Part shown: positions 31,481 to 43,399 of the stretch, piece after piece | Layout of the letters: each line of letters starts with the position of its first letter | Numbering within the stretch: the stretch's first letter is position 1 | DNA from: Pollenia angustigena | Lineage: Eukaryota > Arthropoda > Insecta > Diptera > Polleniidae | Length of the DNA stretch: 64,000 nucleotides | Assembly: GCA_930367215.1 (NCBI GenBank) | Contig: OV884060.1 | Location: 178,261,253 to 178,325,252, forward strand | Direction: 5' to 3' | The notes under the pieces: generated by a model | What the model saw: only the letters and a program-made list of their open reading frames with translations | Told to the model about the DNA's origin: nothing | Database searches by the model: none | Made by a program: the position numbers and the translations under genes

Positions 31481-32736
31481 ATCCACCGTGAGATAAAACT
31501 GATTTCTACTAATTTAAGCTTTAAGGAATCGGACAACTCTAAATTCGATATCGTAGGTTGGGTAGTGTCCCTGTCCCTAAATATTAAGCAGGCTTGTGGG
31601 TAAAAGATTTATATGTAAAAATACCTGTGAAATGGCCTTATCTAATGGTAGATCTTAACCACTGGGTGACAAACAATGCGTTTACCAACCGCCACCGAGA
31701 ATGAAAGCAACCAGCCCATAGTATTTAAATAAATTTAAATGTAATTTACGCTTGACCAAGATGTATTTATTAACCAGGTGCTGTTAAAAGCTCAGCTAAC
31801 TATTTAAGGCCTAACCAGAATGTGAATAACGTGGCTTAAGCAACTGAGCGAATACATGTAAATCATATGGGTAAAACCATGTTGAACTTAAGGGAACTTT
31901 TTGTTAAATTTTATGAAACTGTAATTTGCTTAAGCAAAGTGCGAAACTAATCGCACATTCCGTACGGAATCAAATGTTTTTTATTTTGTTTTTGTTTTTT
32001 TTTTTTAATGTATTTGAGAGGCTTTTTGCTTTATATTTGTCAGTAGCTAAAGTTTATTTATGCATATTCTGGTGGGCCCTTTAGCCTCGTTGGCTAAAGT
32101 TGTCAAAACTTATTTCTTTTTCTCTCACACTTGATTTAAATACATATACTTTCTTGTTCTATTTTGACAATGTTAACCAGCAAAAAATAACAACGAACAG
32201 AATTGCTCTTGATATTTATTTCTAGCGTTGTCAGTTATGGGACGTTACATATTTAAGGGTTCTAAAGATTTTAGTTAAAGTATAAGTCAACTAAGTGTTT
32301 ATTTCGTAATAGTTCGACACTTCTTCTCCAATACTTTCAATCACTTCGCAGTGACATTTGAAAGAACTCCTAAGAGTGGTTTGGACAAGTTTAATTCGTA
32401 TTTCAAAAGAAGACGCTTACACGTTGAACTAGCCTGGCCGGCGAAAGATTGGAATTAAAATAGTTTGACAATATCTTTGGCGATCATTTCAAAGAATTAA
32501 TAACCCTTTTTTCAACTTTCGCGATAGCAAATGCCTGTAGGGCATAAACGTTTGCGAATCAACTCTTATTTACATGTTGCTAATACTTAACCAAGAAAAG
32601 TTAATATGCAGATGATAGTGACAGTGTTTAGTTTGCAATAGTAAAAGGATATAAAAACAAACAAAAAAAAAACTAAGCACGTATGAAGGTTTCGTCTCCC
32701 CAGCACTACCATATGATACCCAATACCAATTGTTTG
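31481..32736. other. No gene recognised
   Basis: Ordinary AT-rich sequence. A perfect small hairpin, ctttagcc/ggctaaag with loop tcgtt, sits at 32079-32099. Confidence 0.4.
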
Positions 32737-32738
32737 TA

Positions 32739-33237
32739 CAGGGTGGCCTAAATAAGACCAATCAATGTTGTCGTTGGTGGTCTTGCGGAAGGTAGCATTT
32801 TTGCGCAGATGGAATTTTATTATGGATAAATCCTAAGATCCAACTTTTAAATTCCCTGTAATGTTGTTCTGGAAACGCCCAATTGGCCGGAATGACGAAG
32901 AGTTGAGAGTTACAAATGAATAATTTTCAACACTCTGCCGGTCTATTAGTGAATCCAGCTCTTCTAAACGGCAAACTAAATTCCTAATTACGAACGCTGT
33001 GGAAGCTGATCCTGAATTTATATATAAATGATATTTTCGCTGAGTCATAACATTTGATGTTGACACAGAAAGAAAAATTCGATAATTTTAAAGCGTGTTG
33101 TTGTAAAGTGTATTTATCTTTTCTAAATCTCCCAGAATCCAGTTTTAGCTGACAAAAAGTTAAAACCAATTATGTTTGCTTCAAAATAAAAAAATTGCAC
33201 GTGCTTAACCTTGAAAGGTATTATTTGTGTCACCCTG
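32739..33237. mobile_element. mariner-type MITE, 'CAGGGTG' ends
   Basis: Termini CAGGGTGGCCTAAATAA and (complement) CAGGGTGACACAAATAA match at 14 of 17 positions, with TA at 32737-32738 and 33238-33239. Short minus-strand frames inside lack transposase motifs. Confidence 0.6.
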
Positions 33238-33239
33238 TA

Positions 33240-34638
33240 TAACCAGAATACTGAAGTGTGCGTTGTAATCATACAGCAGAGCTGGAATTGCAGAGGAAAT
33301 TAGATTACTTCGGGGCATAAGCAAGTGGTTAGTGTATGGTTTGGAATGAATTTAGTTTGTGTTTTTAAAAGTTTTCTCTGCAGCAGAACTTTATTCTATT
33401 ACAAAACCTTATCAGCACTCATGTTTTATTTTTTACCCAGTTGGCCACGTCTTAAGATCTTTTTGACGACAGGGTAAAGTTAGCAGTAAGTCGTAGAAGA
33501 CCTACTGAGGACAGCTTAATGTAAAATTTTCATACAAATGGCGGCGATGTCACACAAGAAAAGATGAGCGACAATGCCTTTGATAATTTCGTCGATGACT
33601 AAACAAGACAAACAGCCTTATTACGCTTGTCATAAATTACTAAGTTGGTTTCTGTAGTAAATTTGTTTTACTTTAATCTTTTGCAGAAAACGACATGGTC
33701 GTTAATGACAATGACAACCGTTATAAGGCTGAATATCTCCTACTTTGTCAACAACGACCTCATGCTTGACAATGTCGACTTTTTTTGTCGTATCCCTGCG
33801 GGAAATTTGTGTCAATTGGTCCAACAGACTGGTCCTGGGAGTTGTGAAAATAGAACAGGTACAAAAAGAAAAAACTCAAGACCAGTGAAAGGAGAACCAA
33901 TCATGTAACTGGTTTATGAAGAACAAAAAGGTAGAAAAAGTAATGAATTACAGAACAGTCTTCAGCGGTGGTGTGATACATTTTTTAGGGACTTTCTAAA
34001 ATTTGGCTCTTGAATTTAATTCTTGGACTTGTTTTATTGAAATAATACTACATCGTAATGAAATAATACTACATTTAAGTAACTGTCACTAAACACTTCC
34101 ATTGAGAATAGATTTGTGACTGGTCAAATGGTGTCAATTGACCCCCTCCAGTGACAACCCCATGTAAAAGTGATAGGTCATAGAAAAAGGATAGGTCATA
34201 GAAAGTGTTAAAACTAGAACCGGTCTCTACCACCAAACCCCTATCACGGGACTACTTTGGTGTCAGTTCACTTCCCTCAAGGGATACAATAAAAATTAAA
34301 AATTATTACAGTATTATTTATTTTTGACAATTTTTCTATGTGCTTTTTAAGTATAGTTGAAATATTATGTCACTTGTTTTATTTGTGTTATGGTATAAAC
34401 ACAACTGGGACGAACTTCGCATAGTATTTACGACGAATTCGTCGTCAAGAATTCGTTGCGTAAATTGGTCAAATGAAATACAATAAGTGCGTGAACTCCA
34501 GATATTAATGTGACATACAATTTTTTTAATTTATATTTATTTACATTATTAATTTATATTTTACTGCATCCATTTTCATCTTTGTTAACAATTATCAAAT
34601 CATAGGTTGACCATAATTTAACACAAAAATAGGTCCAT
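33240..34638. other. No gene recognised
   Basis: No domain-bearing frame. The patch 34150-34270 is GC-richer and has a local repeat 'gataggtcatagaaa'. Possibly native intergenic DNA. Confidence 0.35.
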
Positions 34639-35641
34639 CGTCAGCTCAGAATTGGTATGGGGTATATATATTTTGAATACCCCTTCTTTGAATCCAAAAT
34701 CTGTTTCTCGAAATTGTTTGTGGCTTCTGAGATATAAAGCATTCATTCAGGGCATTGCATGTTGAATTTTTTGTTTTGAGGTCAAATATTAACGATAATT
34801 AAAAAATACCAGTTGTAGAACCAAAAAGCTGAAGAAAGATATAAAATTTCTCGTATTTGCCATTTTGGTACTATTTTTTCCCCCATTATAGTATCAAAAA
34901 CTGCAAAATGAAAAATGTTTTGTAAAAGAGTACCAAAAATAGTTACGATTTTAATCGTTCGAATTTCGAAAAAGTACCAAACTTGTATTCGTATTGTTTT
35001 TGATAAGTTTGGAATGTGGTATAAACTTTATTTCTAGGTTTATTGGATCAAAAGATAGATGGGCTGCCAAAAACGTACAAAAAATTCAGGTTTTATCCGT
35101 TTTCACCCTAAAAGAGCCGAATTTGAAAAAAGAACCACACACCTGTCCACTTATTTTTCAAAAGAACAACAATATTTATTACATTGTTTTGTACCTATTT
35201 TAGTTTTGGAGATAAAAGGTTTCCGAATTTACCCTTTTTTACCCCCTAAACATTCGAATTTTTAAAAATCCCGTCTTTGTGGATCGATTTTGGGAGAGAT
35301 CCACCTCTAGTCCAAATTTCAAGTCTTTAGCTTCAGGCGCTTAGGCTGTACGATGATGAATGCGTCGGTCACTCACGCAATAAGAATACGTATGCAGCAC
35401 AAAAAGCCACTTTTCAAAGACTATATTTTTAATTTTCAAAACAATACTATTAAATTCTAACTTTATTCATGAAAGTGCGCAAAAATTTACATGTTTCTTC
35501 AAAACATATACCGGAAGCAGTGGTAAAAATATAAAAAAATTCTATCGGGTACATTTTGAGAAATATTCAAGTAAATCTTCTTTGTCGTTTTTCTCCACTC
35601 CGACTTTTTGGCATATGCGCCAAACCAATTCTGAGCTGACG
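34639..35641. mobile_element. 1-kb element with 18-bp perfect inverted ends
   Basis: CGTCAGCTCAGAATTGGT at 34639-34656 and its exact complement at 35624-35641. No clear target duplication and no transposase. The interior carries text similar to fly repeats ('gggagagatccacctctag'). Confidence 0.5.
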
Positions 35642-36473
35642 ACATAAGAAATTATCAATCAGGTGTGTGTTCGAGAATCCGAATTCACTCTAAAGTGGAC
35701 TACTTCAGCATTTTTAGTGTTCAGCATTTCGATTTAGCAATCTCAAATAAGTTTTGGGGTTTGTTTTAAATTTTGAAATTTTTCGCGAATGTCAGCCATG
35801 TACGCTATAAAAGCCATTTGTTCCTGTAAGTTTTCTGATTCTTTACAGCTTTAAAGATTTATAATAAATAGAAGACTTTGCTATCATGTCGCTGTTAGCA
35901 AAATTTTTGTAAATCTCCACTAATTTAGCAATTTTTATCAAATGATTGAAATTCCTTATAGTTTTAGGGACTTTTAATCGATTTTATGGATTGTTTGATA
36001 TATTAAAAACTTTTGCGAATTTTGGAACTTTTTTTTTTGTTATTTTCCGAAATTTTGCTTTTTTAACCCATTAAGCGATTTCAAATAAATTTTAGTGCTT
36101 GCTTAAAAGTTTGCGAATTTTGCCGAGTTCGCAAAAGAAGCGATTTCCCTGTAATTCTTTACTTCTTTCACGATTTTCAATAAATATTAGACTTTGCTAT
36201 CATGCTGCAGTTAGCTTTCCCTGTCCCAATTTATTCATCGTTCGTCTGTGTAAGAAATAGAAATAAACCTATCACTGAGTTCGTTACGCACGACGAATGT
36301 CGGTCTATGCAATTATTGTGTGTATTTTCATATACTCCAATGTGCTCTATTTCTAACGACGAATATTCGTTTCGAATAATTCTTCCCTGTTATATATTTG
36401 ATTTTTATTAAATTGACAGTGAAGTATAAACTGCATGTTATCCATTTTCCAGCCCGCGACTACCTTCATATTA
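35642..36473. other. No gene recognised
   Basis: AT-rich with two related stretches ('gactttgctatcatg' at 35875-35889 and 36188-36202, 'gcgatttc'), perhaps an old tandem duplication of about 313 bp. No coding evidence. Confidence 0.35.
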
Positions 36474-36649
36474 TGCGGCCCCTACACGTTGCGACTTGTT
36501 GTACAATTTAATCAAGTTTTGCAACCAGTTGTTACGTAAGAGGTGTGGAAGGCCTTCGGTTTAATAAAAAAAATCAAAAGAATTTTATTTTCATTCAACG
36601 GGTTTATTTAACTCAATAGTACGACCAGTTACAAGGTGTAGGGGCCGCA
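36474..36649. mobile_element. PIF/Harbinger-type MITE
   Basis: 176 bp with inverted ends TGCGGCCCCTACAC, flanked by TTA at 36471-36473 and 36650-36652, the 3-bp target size of PIF/Harbinger. Confidence 0.7.
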
Positions 36650-36652
36650 TTA

Positions 36653-38160
36653 AAATCAACAATAAAAAAAAAACAATGTGAGAATTTTAAGCAAACCAAA
36701 CCAGGCGATTAAAAGCAGAAGAAAACTTTGACGTAAATGGCTGTTTTAATAGCTTTAGAAAGCAGCTTGTAAGTCAATGTCGCTTATACTGTCCCACTAG
36801 AATTTTCTAAAACACAATTAATCAGATACATAGAATTTGCTTAACGACAACTTATAAGGCAATGTCGCCCATACTGTCGTACACGACAGTATTATTGTTT
36901 TCTGGAAAACCTAAACGATAGGGGACAAGGCGTGCATACATCACTGACAACGATATCGTCCACGGCAATCTGGCCAACTGGGTAGTTAAGCTTCTTCTCT
37001 TTCACTATGGTGGCTCCTGTCCTCTAAACCAAAAAACCATGGCAATAAATTAAACTGAAACAATTGTAAAATTTAAAACGTTCTGTTTTCCCTAGTAAAA
37101 TCTATCACCCCACCACATCATCAAAAAAACTTTTGATAAATCATAAAGTCTATTTGTATGATGGATGTTGAATGCTTTATTGTTGTCCTTTTTTGGGGAC
37201 GATGCCAATTGTGTGTCTGTGTGTATATGTATGTTTATTTTTGTTGTTGTATGTATTAACATGATGAATCGTTGCCAGAAAATTTATTTATGCTAAACAC
37301 GAATTACGATGATACGTATGCGTTTGCAACTGTAGCATTGGAGGACAATACACACGTCGAGCTGTATAGAAATATCTGTGTGTATGTGTTTGTGCATTTG
37401 TGGATGGATGTTCTATAAAGTGTTACAGGCTGCTAGTCATGCAATTAGGAAAGGATGTAGGTGGAGTAGCAAAGTACATGTAAGAAAATGGTGTATGTCT
37501 AATCAAATATTTATATGTCGTCGTTGGAAAGGTAAAAGGACTTTGAAACGTATAGAATGAATTTTAGAGTCATTTATTTGCTTGCTCTATGATTAATTTA
37601 TCTAAATATGCCCTTTTGCATTTTAGTTAACCATATGTTTGGGAGTAAAAGTTATACAAAATGTCACCTATAGCACAGATTGAATATTAATGTAATCTAA
37701 TTTTTCTTTTATTTACCTTTTTTATGAAGAAAAGAAGGATTGTTACAGCACTAAATCCAGCAAGAAAATAAAGTTAATAACAAAAAATGTTTTTTGAGTT
37801 ATTTTAACCTGAATTAATGTTTAAAAAAATTGTAAAAAGTAAAAAAACTTTAGTTGATTTAGCCGAAACCGTATGTAACCGTAACCGCAACGACATGATA
37901 ATCCTTATTCTTGTAGACTTTGTAAAATATGGGCTCAATACATTATTTGGATGAATTTTTTAAACTTAAGTATTGAACAAAATTAAATTTGATACCGAAT
38001 TAATTAATTAATTCGTATGCCAAATTTTTGGCTTGGTAATTAAATATTAAATTATATTAAATTTTGTTTGTTTGTTTAAATTTTTCGGTTGCCGATCTGT
38101 CAAAACGGCCAAAATAAATTTTCATTGGAAAAAATCATTTTTTCGCCTTATTGAAATTCT
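36653..38160. other. No gene recognised, possibly native intergenic DNA
   Basis: Has tg-rich patches near 37200-37400. The frames here are short and unconvincing. 'gtcaatgtcgc.tatactgtc' occurs twice (36774 and 36850), a small local duplication. Confidence 0.35.
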
Positions 38161-39065
38161 CCCAACAAACACGAAGTCAGACCATTGATATGAAATGACT
38201 TTATCATTTGACATCAAACACAATTCTCAAACGTTTTTCAATTGTTTGATTTAACATTTAAATTCAAATTGATAATAATTTGAAAATAAACATTTGATGT
38301 CAAATGTTTTATCAACTTGATGTCAAATGTTAAATTCAAATCAAAAATAAACTTGGCAATACTAAAGCGAAAAATAAATGTGATCATTAAAAATGGCGAT
38401 TAAAGTTACATTTTTTACTTTGTGGTTACATATGTTTTACTATTAAAAATTAATTTTAATACAAAGTGAACAGCTTATTTCTTGTGAAAAATAAAAGTTA
38501 TTTGTGAGTAATTACAATGATAAAAAATACGAAAAAAGGAATATAAAATGGGAAAGTGGAGAAAGTTTGTTGAACGATCGCGGTGCTACAATTCTCAAAA
38601 TAAAAGGGAGCCAAGTAGTTTGTCTTTCCAAGAATTAGAGGACGGAAAGAACATTATTTCATCTTTTAGCTATGGTGCCGAATGTTTATCTCACAGTTTA
38701 TTTAAATCTATATATATAAAAATGAAAAATGTTTGTATGTTTGTTTGTGTGTTGTTTGTTTGTTTGTTGGCATATAGACTCCTAAACTACTGAACCGATT
38801 TTGAAATTTTTACAGATACATCACGTGAGCCCTAAAAATAAAATAGGCTACTTATTTTTTCGATAGGGGCAGGGGAATTGGTATCCCCCATAGGATGCCA
38901 ATATTAATTATCGCATATATTAAGATCCGCTGCACGCATTATGCAGAACTTTTGGTAGTAAGATCTTCTGAGCCCCAAAATTAAAATAAAATAGCAGCGG
39001 GGGAAGTGGAATCCCCCATAGGACGCCAATGTTTAACATCGCATATCTAAAGAACTGTAATAGTG

Positions 39066-39449
39066 CACTCATAAAATTATTACAGTAACTGATTGTAGGT
39101 TATTAAATTCGTTTTCGGTACTGTTAAAATTGAATAAAAATATAGTTATTTTACGAATAAATTTATTTTTCAACATTTATGTTTGTTATTAAAAAAACAA
39201 ACTACCAAAAAATAATGTTTTCCGTATTTTTTTTTGTTAATTTGTTTGATTTTTATCGGTTAAAATATATTTTTTAAAAGTAAAAACTATTCAATTTTAA
39301 CGAATATGATGTTCAATAAATAAAAAACTTAGAAATTACTGAAAAAATCATTTGTTTTAAATGAAATGTAAATGATCCGTTTTTTAAATGAATTTTAATT
39401 TGTTTCAAATGAATTTTCGTTTGAATTTAACTACATAATATTTTGAGTG
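39066..39449. mobile_element. 384-bp MITE, 'CACTCA' ends, copy 1
   Basis: Inverted ends CACTCATAAAATTATTA / TAATATTTTGAGTG. Flanked by TG on both sides here, by TA in copy 2 (42514-42896), which is about 95% identical by eye. Probably Tc1/mariner mobilised. It sits in one of the Helitron repeats, whose uninterrupted form is visible at 41690. Confidence 0.75.
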
Positions 39450-39570
39450 TGAGAATGTTCAAACTTTCTAGAAGTCACTCTTATGGTATACAACACTTTT
39501 GAAAATAACAATAAAGCGGGTAGGCGCAGGGGGGGGAAATACCTCCCATAGGATGCATATATTAAATATC

Positions 39571-39935
39571 ATAATTAGTATTGTGGTTATTTTGTTGAAC
39601 TATTTATGGTTTTTAATCCAAATTTTTTAATATTTTTAATTAGGCTTAAGTTCATGAAATTTAATTTTTATTAAATTATTTTTATGAAGAAAGGAATTTT
39701 TACAGCATGAAAATTAATTAAAATTGTTATTGATAATCTTTCATGAAAGACAAATGTACACATGAAAGATTATCAATAACAATTTTAATTAATTTTCATG
39801 TTGTAAAAATTCCTTTCTTCATAAAAATAATTTAATAAAAATTAAATTTCATGAACTTAAGCCTAATTAAAAATATTAAAAAATTTGGATTAAAAACCAT
39901 AAATAGTTCAACAAAATAACCACAATACTAATTAT
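39571..39935. repeat. Head-to-head palindrome at the 5' end of the retrozyme-like element
   Basis: 39571-39745 is the reverse complement of 39761-39935 with a 15-base spacer. It corresponds to the first ~175 bases of the unit turned round, as produced by twin priming or by Penelope-type insertion. Confidence 0.85.
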
Positions 39936-40234
39936 TGTTAAAGCTAAGGCACGAGCTCTATGTGTACATTTGTCCTTCAAGTTGTGCTGAAAAAGCTCAA
40001 CAGAAAAGAGAAAGACAAAGTGAAAAAACAAAAAAATGTACTTGGACTTCAAGAAAAATTCTTGACGAAAGTACGAAAAAACAGAAGTAAAGGAAAAAAC
40101 ATGTAAAATCAATTAAGATGGATAATCATTCAGGAAAGCAAATTTCGATCTACCAAATGTCAAAATACAATTTGGTTTAAGGATTGATGTTTGACTAGTG
40201 ACGTCAGCAGTCGTCGATGGCTGCGAGTGTAAGA

Positions 40235-40295
40235 CGGCAAATCCATCTGAGGAGATCGAGTGGTTGCGATCGAAACATGTCATGGTAACCTGCCG
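40235..40295 (+). ncRNA. Type I hammerhead ribozyme, copy 1
   Basis: All core positions are present. CTGAGGA at 40247-40253; stem II gatcg/cgatc (40254-40258 with 40267-40271, 8-nt loop); GAAA at 40272-40275; a very short stem III; and GTC at 40279-40281, with predicted cleavage between 40281 and 40282. Stem I forms as ccat/atgg (40243-40246 with 40282-40285), an internal loop, then cggca/tgccg (40235-40239 with 40291-40295). Short stem III is typical of retrozyme and Penelope-like hammerheads, which often act as dimers. The stem III bases catg are self-complementary, which would favour that. Confidence 0.78.
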
Positions 40296-40799
40296 GCCAG
40301 GGTTCGAGCCCGAGCCACGTCAAGAATGAAAGATTATCAATAACAATTTTAATTAATTTTCATGTTGTAAAAATTCCTTTCTTCATAAAAATAATTTAAT
40401 AAAAATTAAATTTCATGAACTTAAGCCTAATTAAAAATATTAAAAAAATTTGGATTAAAAACCATAAATAGTTCAACAAAATAACCACAATACTAATTAT
40501 TGTTAAAGCTAAGGCACGAGCTCTATGTGTACATTTGTCCTTCAAGTTGTGCTGAAAAAGGTCAACAGAAAAGAGAAAGACAAAGTGAAAAAACAAGAAA
40601 ATGTACTTGGACTTCAAGAAAAATTCTTGACGAAAGTACGAAAAAACAGAAGTAAAGGAAAAAACATGTAAAATCAATTAAGATGGATAATCATTCAGGA
40701 AAGCAAATTTCGATCTACCAAATGTCAAAATACAATTTGGTTTAAGGATTGATGTTTGACTAGTGACGTCAGCAGTCGTCGATGGCTGCGAGTGTAAGA

Positions 40800-40860
40800 C
40801 GGCAAATCCATCTGAGGAGATCGAGTGGTTGCGATCGAAACATGTCATGGTAACCTGCCG
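40800..40860 (+). ncRNA. Type I hammerhead ribozyme, copy 2
   Basis: Identical to copy 1, displaced by exactly 565 bp. Predicted cleavage between 40846 and 40847. Cleavage at both copies would release a 565-nt RNA (40282-40846) with 5'-OH and 2',3'-cyclic phosphate ends, suited to circularisation. Confidence 0.78.
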
Positions 40861-42092
40861 GCCAGGGTTCGAGCCCGAGCCACGTCAAGAATGAAAGATT
40901 ATCAATAACAATTTTAATTAATTTTCATGTTGTAAAAATTCCTTTCTTCATAAAAATAATTTAATAAAAATTAAATTTCATGAACTTAAGCCTAATTAAA
41001 AATATATTAAATATCGCTTAACTGAAGAATTATTAAAGGGAGAGTCTTCAAAAGTGGTTAAAGCTATTATTATAGTAAACTATAAATTTCAATATACAAA
41101 TGGGCGGGGTAGACGGGGGAGGAGCAGTACCCCTCATATATAGAAATATTAATAAGAGCCACTGCACGCATTTTGTTGGACTTTTGGTAGTAGGATCTTC
41201 TGAGCCCCAAAATTTAAACAAAATAGCAGCGGGGGAAGTGTTACCCCCATAGGACGCCAATGTTTAATATCGGATATCTTAAAAACTATTAAAGTTAGAA
41301 TGTTCAAACTTTGTAAAAGTCACACTTATGGTATACTTCACTTTTGAAAATAAAAATAAAGCGGGAAGGCGCAGGGGGGAAATACCTTCCATAGGATGCA
41401 TATATTAAATATCTCTCAACTGAAGAACTATTAAAGGGAGAGTCTTCAAACGTGGTTAAAGCTACTATTATGGCAAACTTTAAATTTCAATATAGAAATG
41501 GGCGGCTTAGACAGAGGAGGAGCAGTACCCCTCATAGATAGAAATATAATTTAGAACCGCTGCACTCATTTTATTAAACTTTTTGTAGTATGATCTTCTG
41601 AACCCCAAAATTGAAATAAAATAGCAGCGGGGAAATGTTACACCCCATAGGACGCCATTGTTTAATATCACATATCTTAAGAACTGTTGTAGTAAGAATG
41701 TTCAAACGTTGTAGAAGTCACTCTTATGGTATACTACACTTTTGAAAATAAAAATAAATATCTCTCTACTGAAGAACTATTAAAGGGAGAGTCTTCAAAG
41801 GTGGTTAAAGCAGTAAAGCGAAGCGCAACGGGTTAAGCTAGTAAATAATAAATTTAAATTAAAAAATTTTATTTATATTCCACATTGTATTATAATCCAC
41901 ATTTGAAAAACATTTGAGAATTACGTTTGAAAGCAAGTTAAAAATAAAGGCATTTTTCAATTTGAAAATAATTTCCCCTTTTTGTTGATAACGCTATGAT
42001 TTTCAAATCATTATCAAACGTTTGTCGTTTGAGAAAACGTTTGATTTCAAATCATTTTCAATTTGAAATCAAACCTCCATGTTTGTTGGGCT

Positions 42093-42513
42093 TAAGCAAG
42101 AATTTATTTCCTCACTTCTACCATAAAAAATCGTTTTTCGCCTTATTTAAATTCTTAAGCAAGAATTTATTTCCTCGCTTCTACCATCACCCATTTAAAC
42201 GATTTTTTTGCATTGTATTTAATGGCATTTAAAGTTAAATGAAAAATTTTTAAACTTTTGTCACTTGTAATTTAAATTAAATTTGTATTGTTACAAAGTA
42301 ACAATGCAAGACAATCAACATTTATATTTCATAAATTTATTTCAATGAACAGCAGAAAGTTTCTGCCAGAAACCCAGACAAACAAGCAGCCAACTATCCA
42401 GCCATGCACATTCATGGATGTGTTAATTGCCGTTTACACCATGTAATCGTTGTTACAGACAGATACATTTATCAGATTCGCAAACATCCGTAGGCATTTG
42501 TATTATAAAGATA
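42093..42513. other. Flank of the TIR element with a paralogous empty site
   Basis: Two near-identical ~50-bp segments ('gcaagaatttatttcctc', 'cttctaccat') at 42097-42125 and 42153-42190 form a short tandem duplication. The rest has no visible feature. Confidence 0.5.
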
Positions 42514-42896
42514 CACTCATAAAATTATTACAGTAATTGATTGTGGGTTATTAAATTCGTTTTCCGTACTGTTAAAATTGAATAAAAATATAGTTATTTT
42601 ACGAATAATTTTATTTTTTAACATTTATGTTTGTTATTCAAAAAACAAACTACCAAAAAATAATGTTTTTCCGTATTTTTTTGTTATGTAGTTTGATTTT
42701 TGTCGGCTAAAATATATTTCTTCAAAGTAAAAACTATTCAATTTTAACGAATATGCTGTTCAATAAATAAAAAATTTTAAAATTAATGTAAAAATCATTT
42801 GTTTTAAATGAAATATAAATGATCCGTTTTCTAACTGAATTTTAATTTGTTTAAAATGAATATTCGTTTGAATTTAACAACATAATATTTTGAGTG
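42514..42896. mobile_element. 383-bp MITE, 'CACTCA' ends, copy 2
   Basis: Same family as 39066-39449, with canonical TA flanks (42512-42513 and 42897-42898). Confidence 0.8.
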
Positions 42897-43399
42897 TACT
42901 ATCACACAGATACTTTTTAATATGCAGTAATAAGACTTTTCTCATGTTTGTAAATGTTAAAAATATGTCATTTTATTTAACTTAAATAAACGCAGAAAAT
43001 TATTTCAGCCACAGAATATTTTCCAGAAAAATTTAATTTTCTAAAGGCTGAAATTTTGTAAGACAAATTTTGCAAGTGAACCAAAAGACTTAAGATTGTT
43101 AGAATTTATCACTTTGACATAATTGCTTATTTGTTTTTAATATTATTAAGGTCAATTAGTTTTATGGAGCAAGAAAAGGAAATAGCGATGGAAAATTACT
43201 TTTCTGTTGGGAAAATTAGATATTTCCAAAGAAACATTTAGTTTACCGTATTCAATTACTTTTTATTCTGCATTCAATCCCAGCAGGTGCCATCTATATC
43301 CAAAGACTAAACGTTTGACTTGATAATGCGTGCGGTTGAATTATTAAAAAGCCTTTGTATTTTCAATATTTATGTATATATTTATGTGTTATATGAATC
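42897..43399. other. No gene recognised
   Basis: AT-rich. May hold unrecognisable remains of the N-terminal part of the hAT gene that follows. Confidence 0.3.

Larger units (their letters stand above)
39571..41001 (+). mobile_element. Retrozyme-like tandem element with hammerhead ribozymes
   Basis: Inserted into a Helitron repeat with a 14-bp target duplication atatattaaatatc (39557-39570 and 41002-41015); the empty version is at 41398-41411. Structure: an inverted 175-bp piece (39571-39745), a 15-bp spacer, then two direct 565-bp units (about 39761-40891) that differ at only about three positions, then a partial third unit (to 41001). Each full unit contains a complete hammerhead core. No protein is encoded; the antisense frames 40112-39876 and 40677-40396 are just the same repeat twice. 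Tandem units, hammerhead, long target duplication and a partial inverted copy fit retrozymes and Penelope-like element insertions. A B-box-like 'ggttcgagccc' follows the ribozyme. Confidence 0.75.
38707..41841 (+). mobile_element. Non-autonomous Helitron with internal tandem repeats
   Basis: Starts TCTATATATATAAAAATG and ends with a GC-rich 'gcgaagcgc' hairpin region then CTAG. It is flanked by A on the left and T on the right, matching Helitron rules (A|TC...CTRR|T). The body contains ~400-bp repeats marked 'atcttctgagccccaaaatt' and 'atagcagcggggg' (38960, 41190, 41600) and 'actattaaagggagagtctt' units. No Rep/helicase gene. Opens with a g/t-rich microsatellite at 38730-38770. Confidence 0.65.
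38161..42090. mobile_element. TIR element hosting a Helitron
   Basis: Ends CCCAACAAACA on both sides, followed inside by runs of 'catttga' / 'caaatg' motifs. The flanks give CT at 38159-38160 and 42091-42092. A paralogous empty site at 42130-42180 ('cgccttatttaaattcttaa' then 'gcaagaatttatttcc') reads straight across where the element sits between 'aaattct' and 'cttaagcaag', supporting a 2-bp duplication. No transposase found. Contains the Helitron, a retrozyme-like element and a MITE. Confidence 0.6.

Noticed and set aside
33645..33908. 87-codon plus-strand frame
   Set aside because: No homologous motif and no supporting context; treated as chance.
39876..40677. Antisense frames of 78 and 93 codons sharing the same start
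   Set aside because: They come from the tandem 565-bp retrozyme-like units and show no domain.
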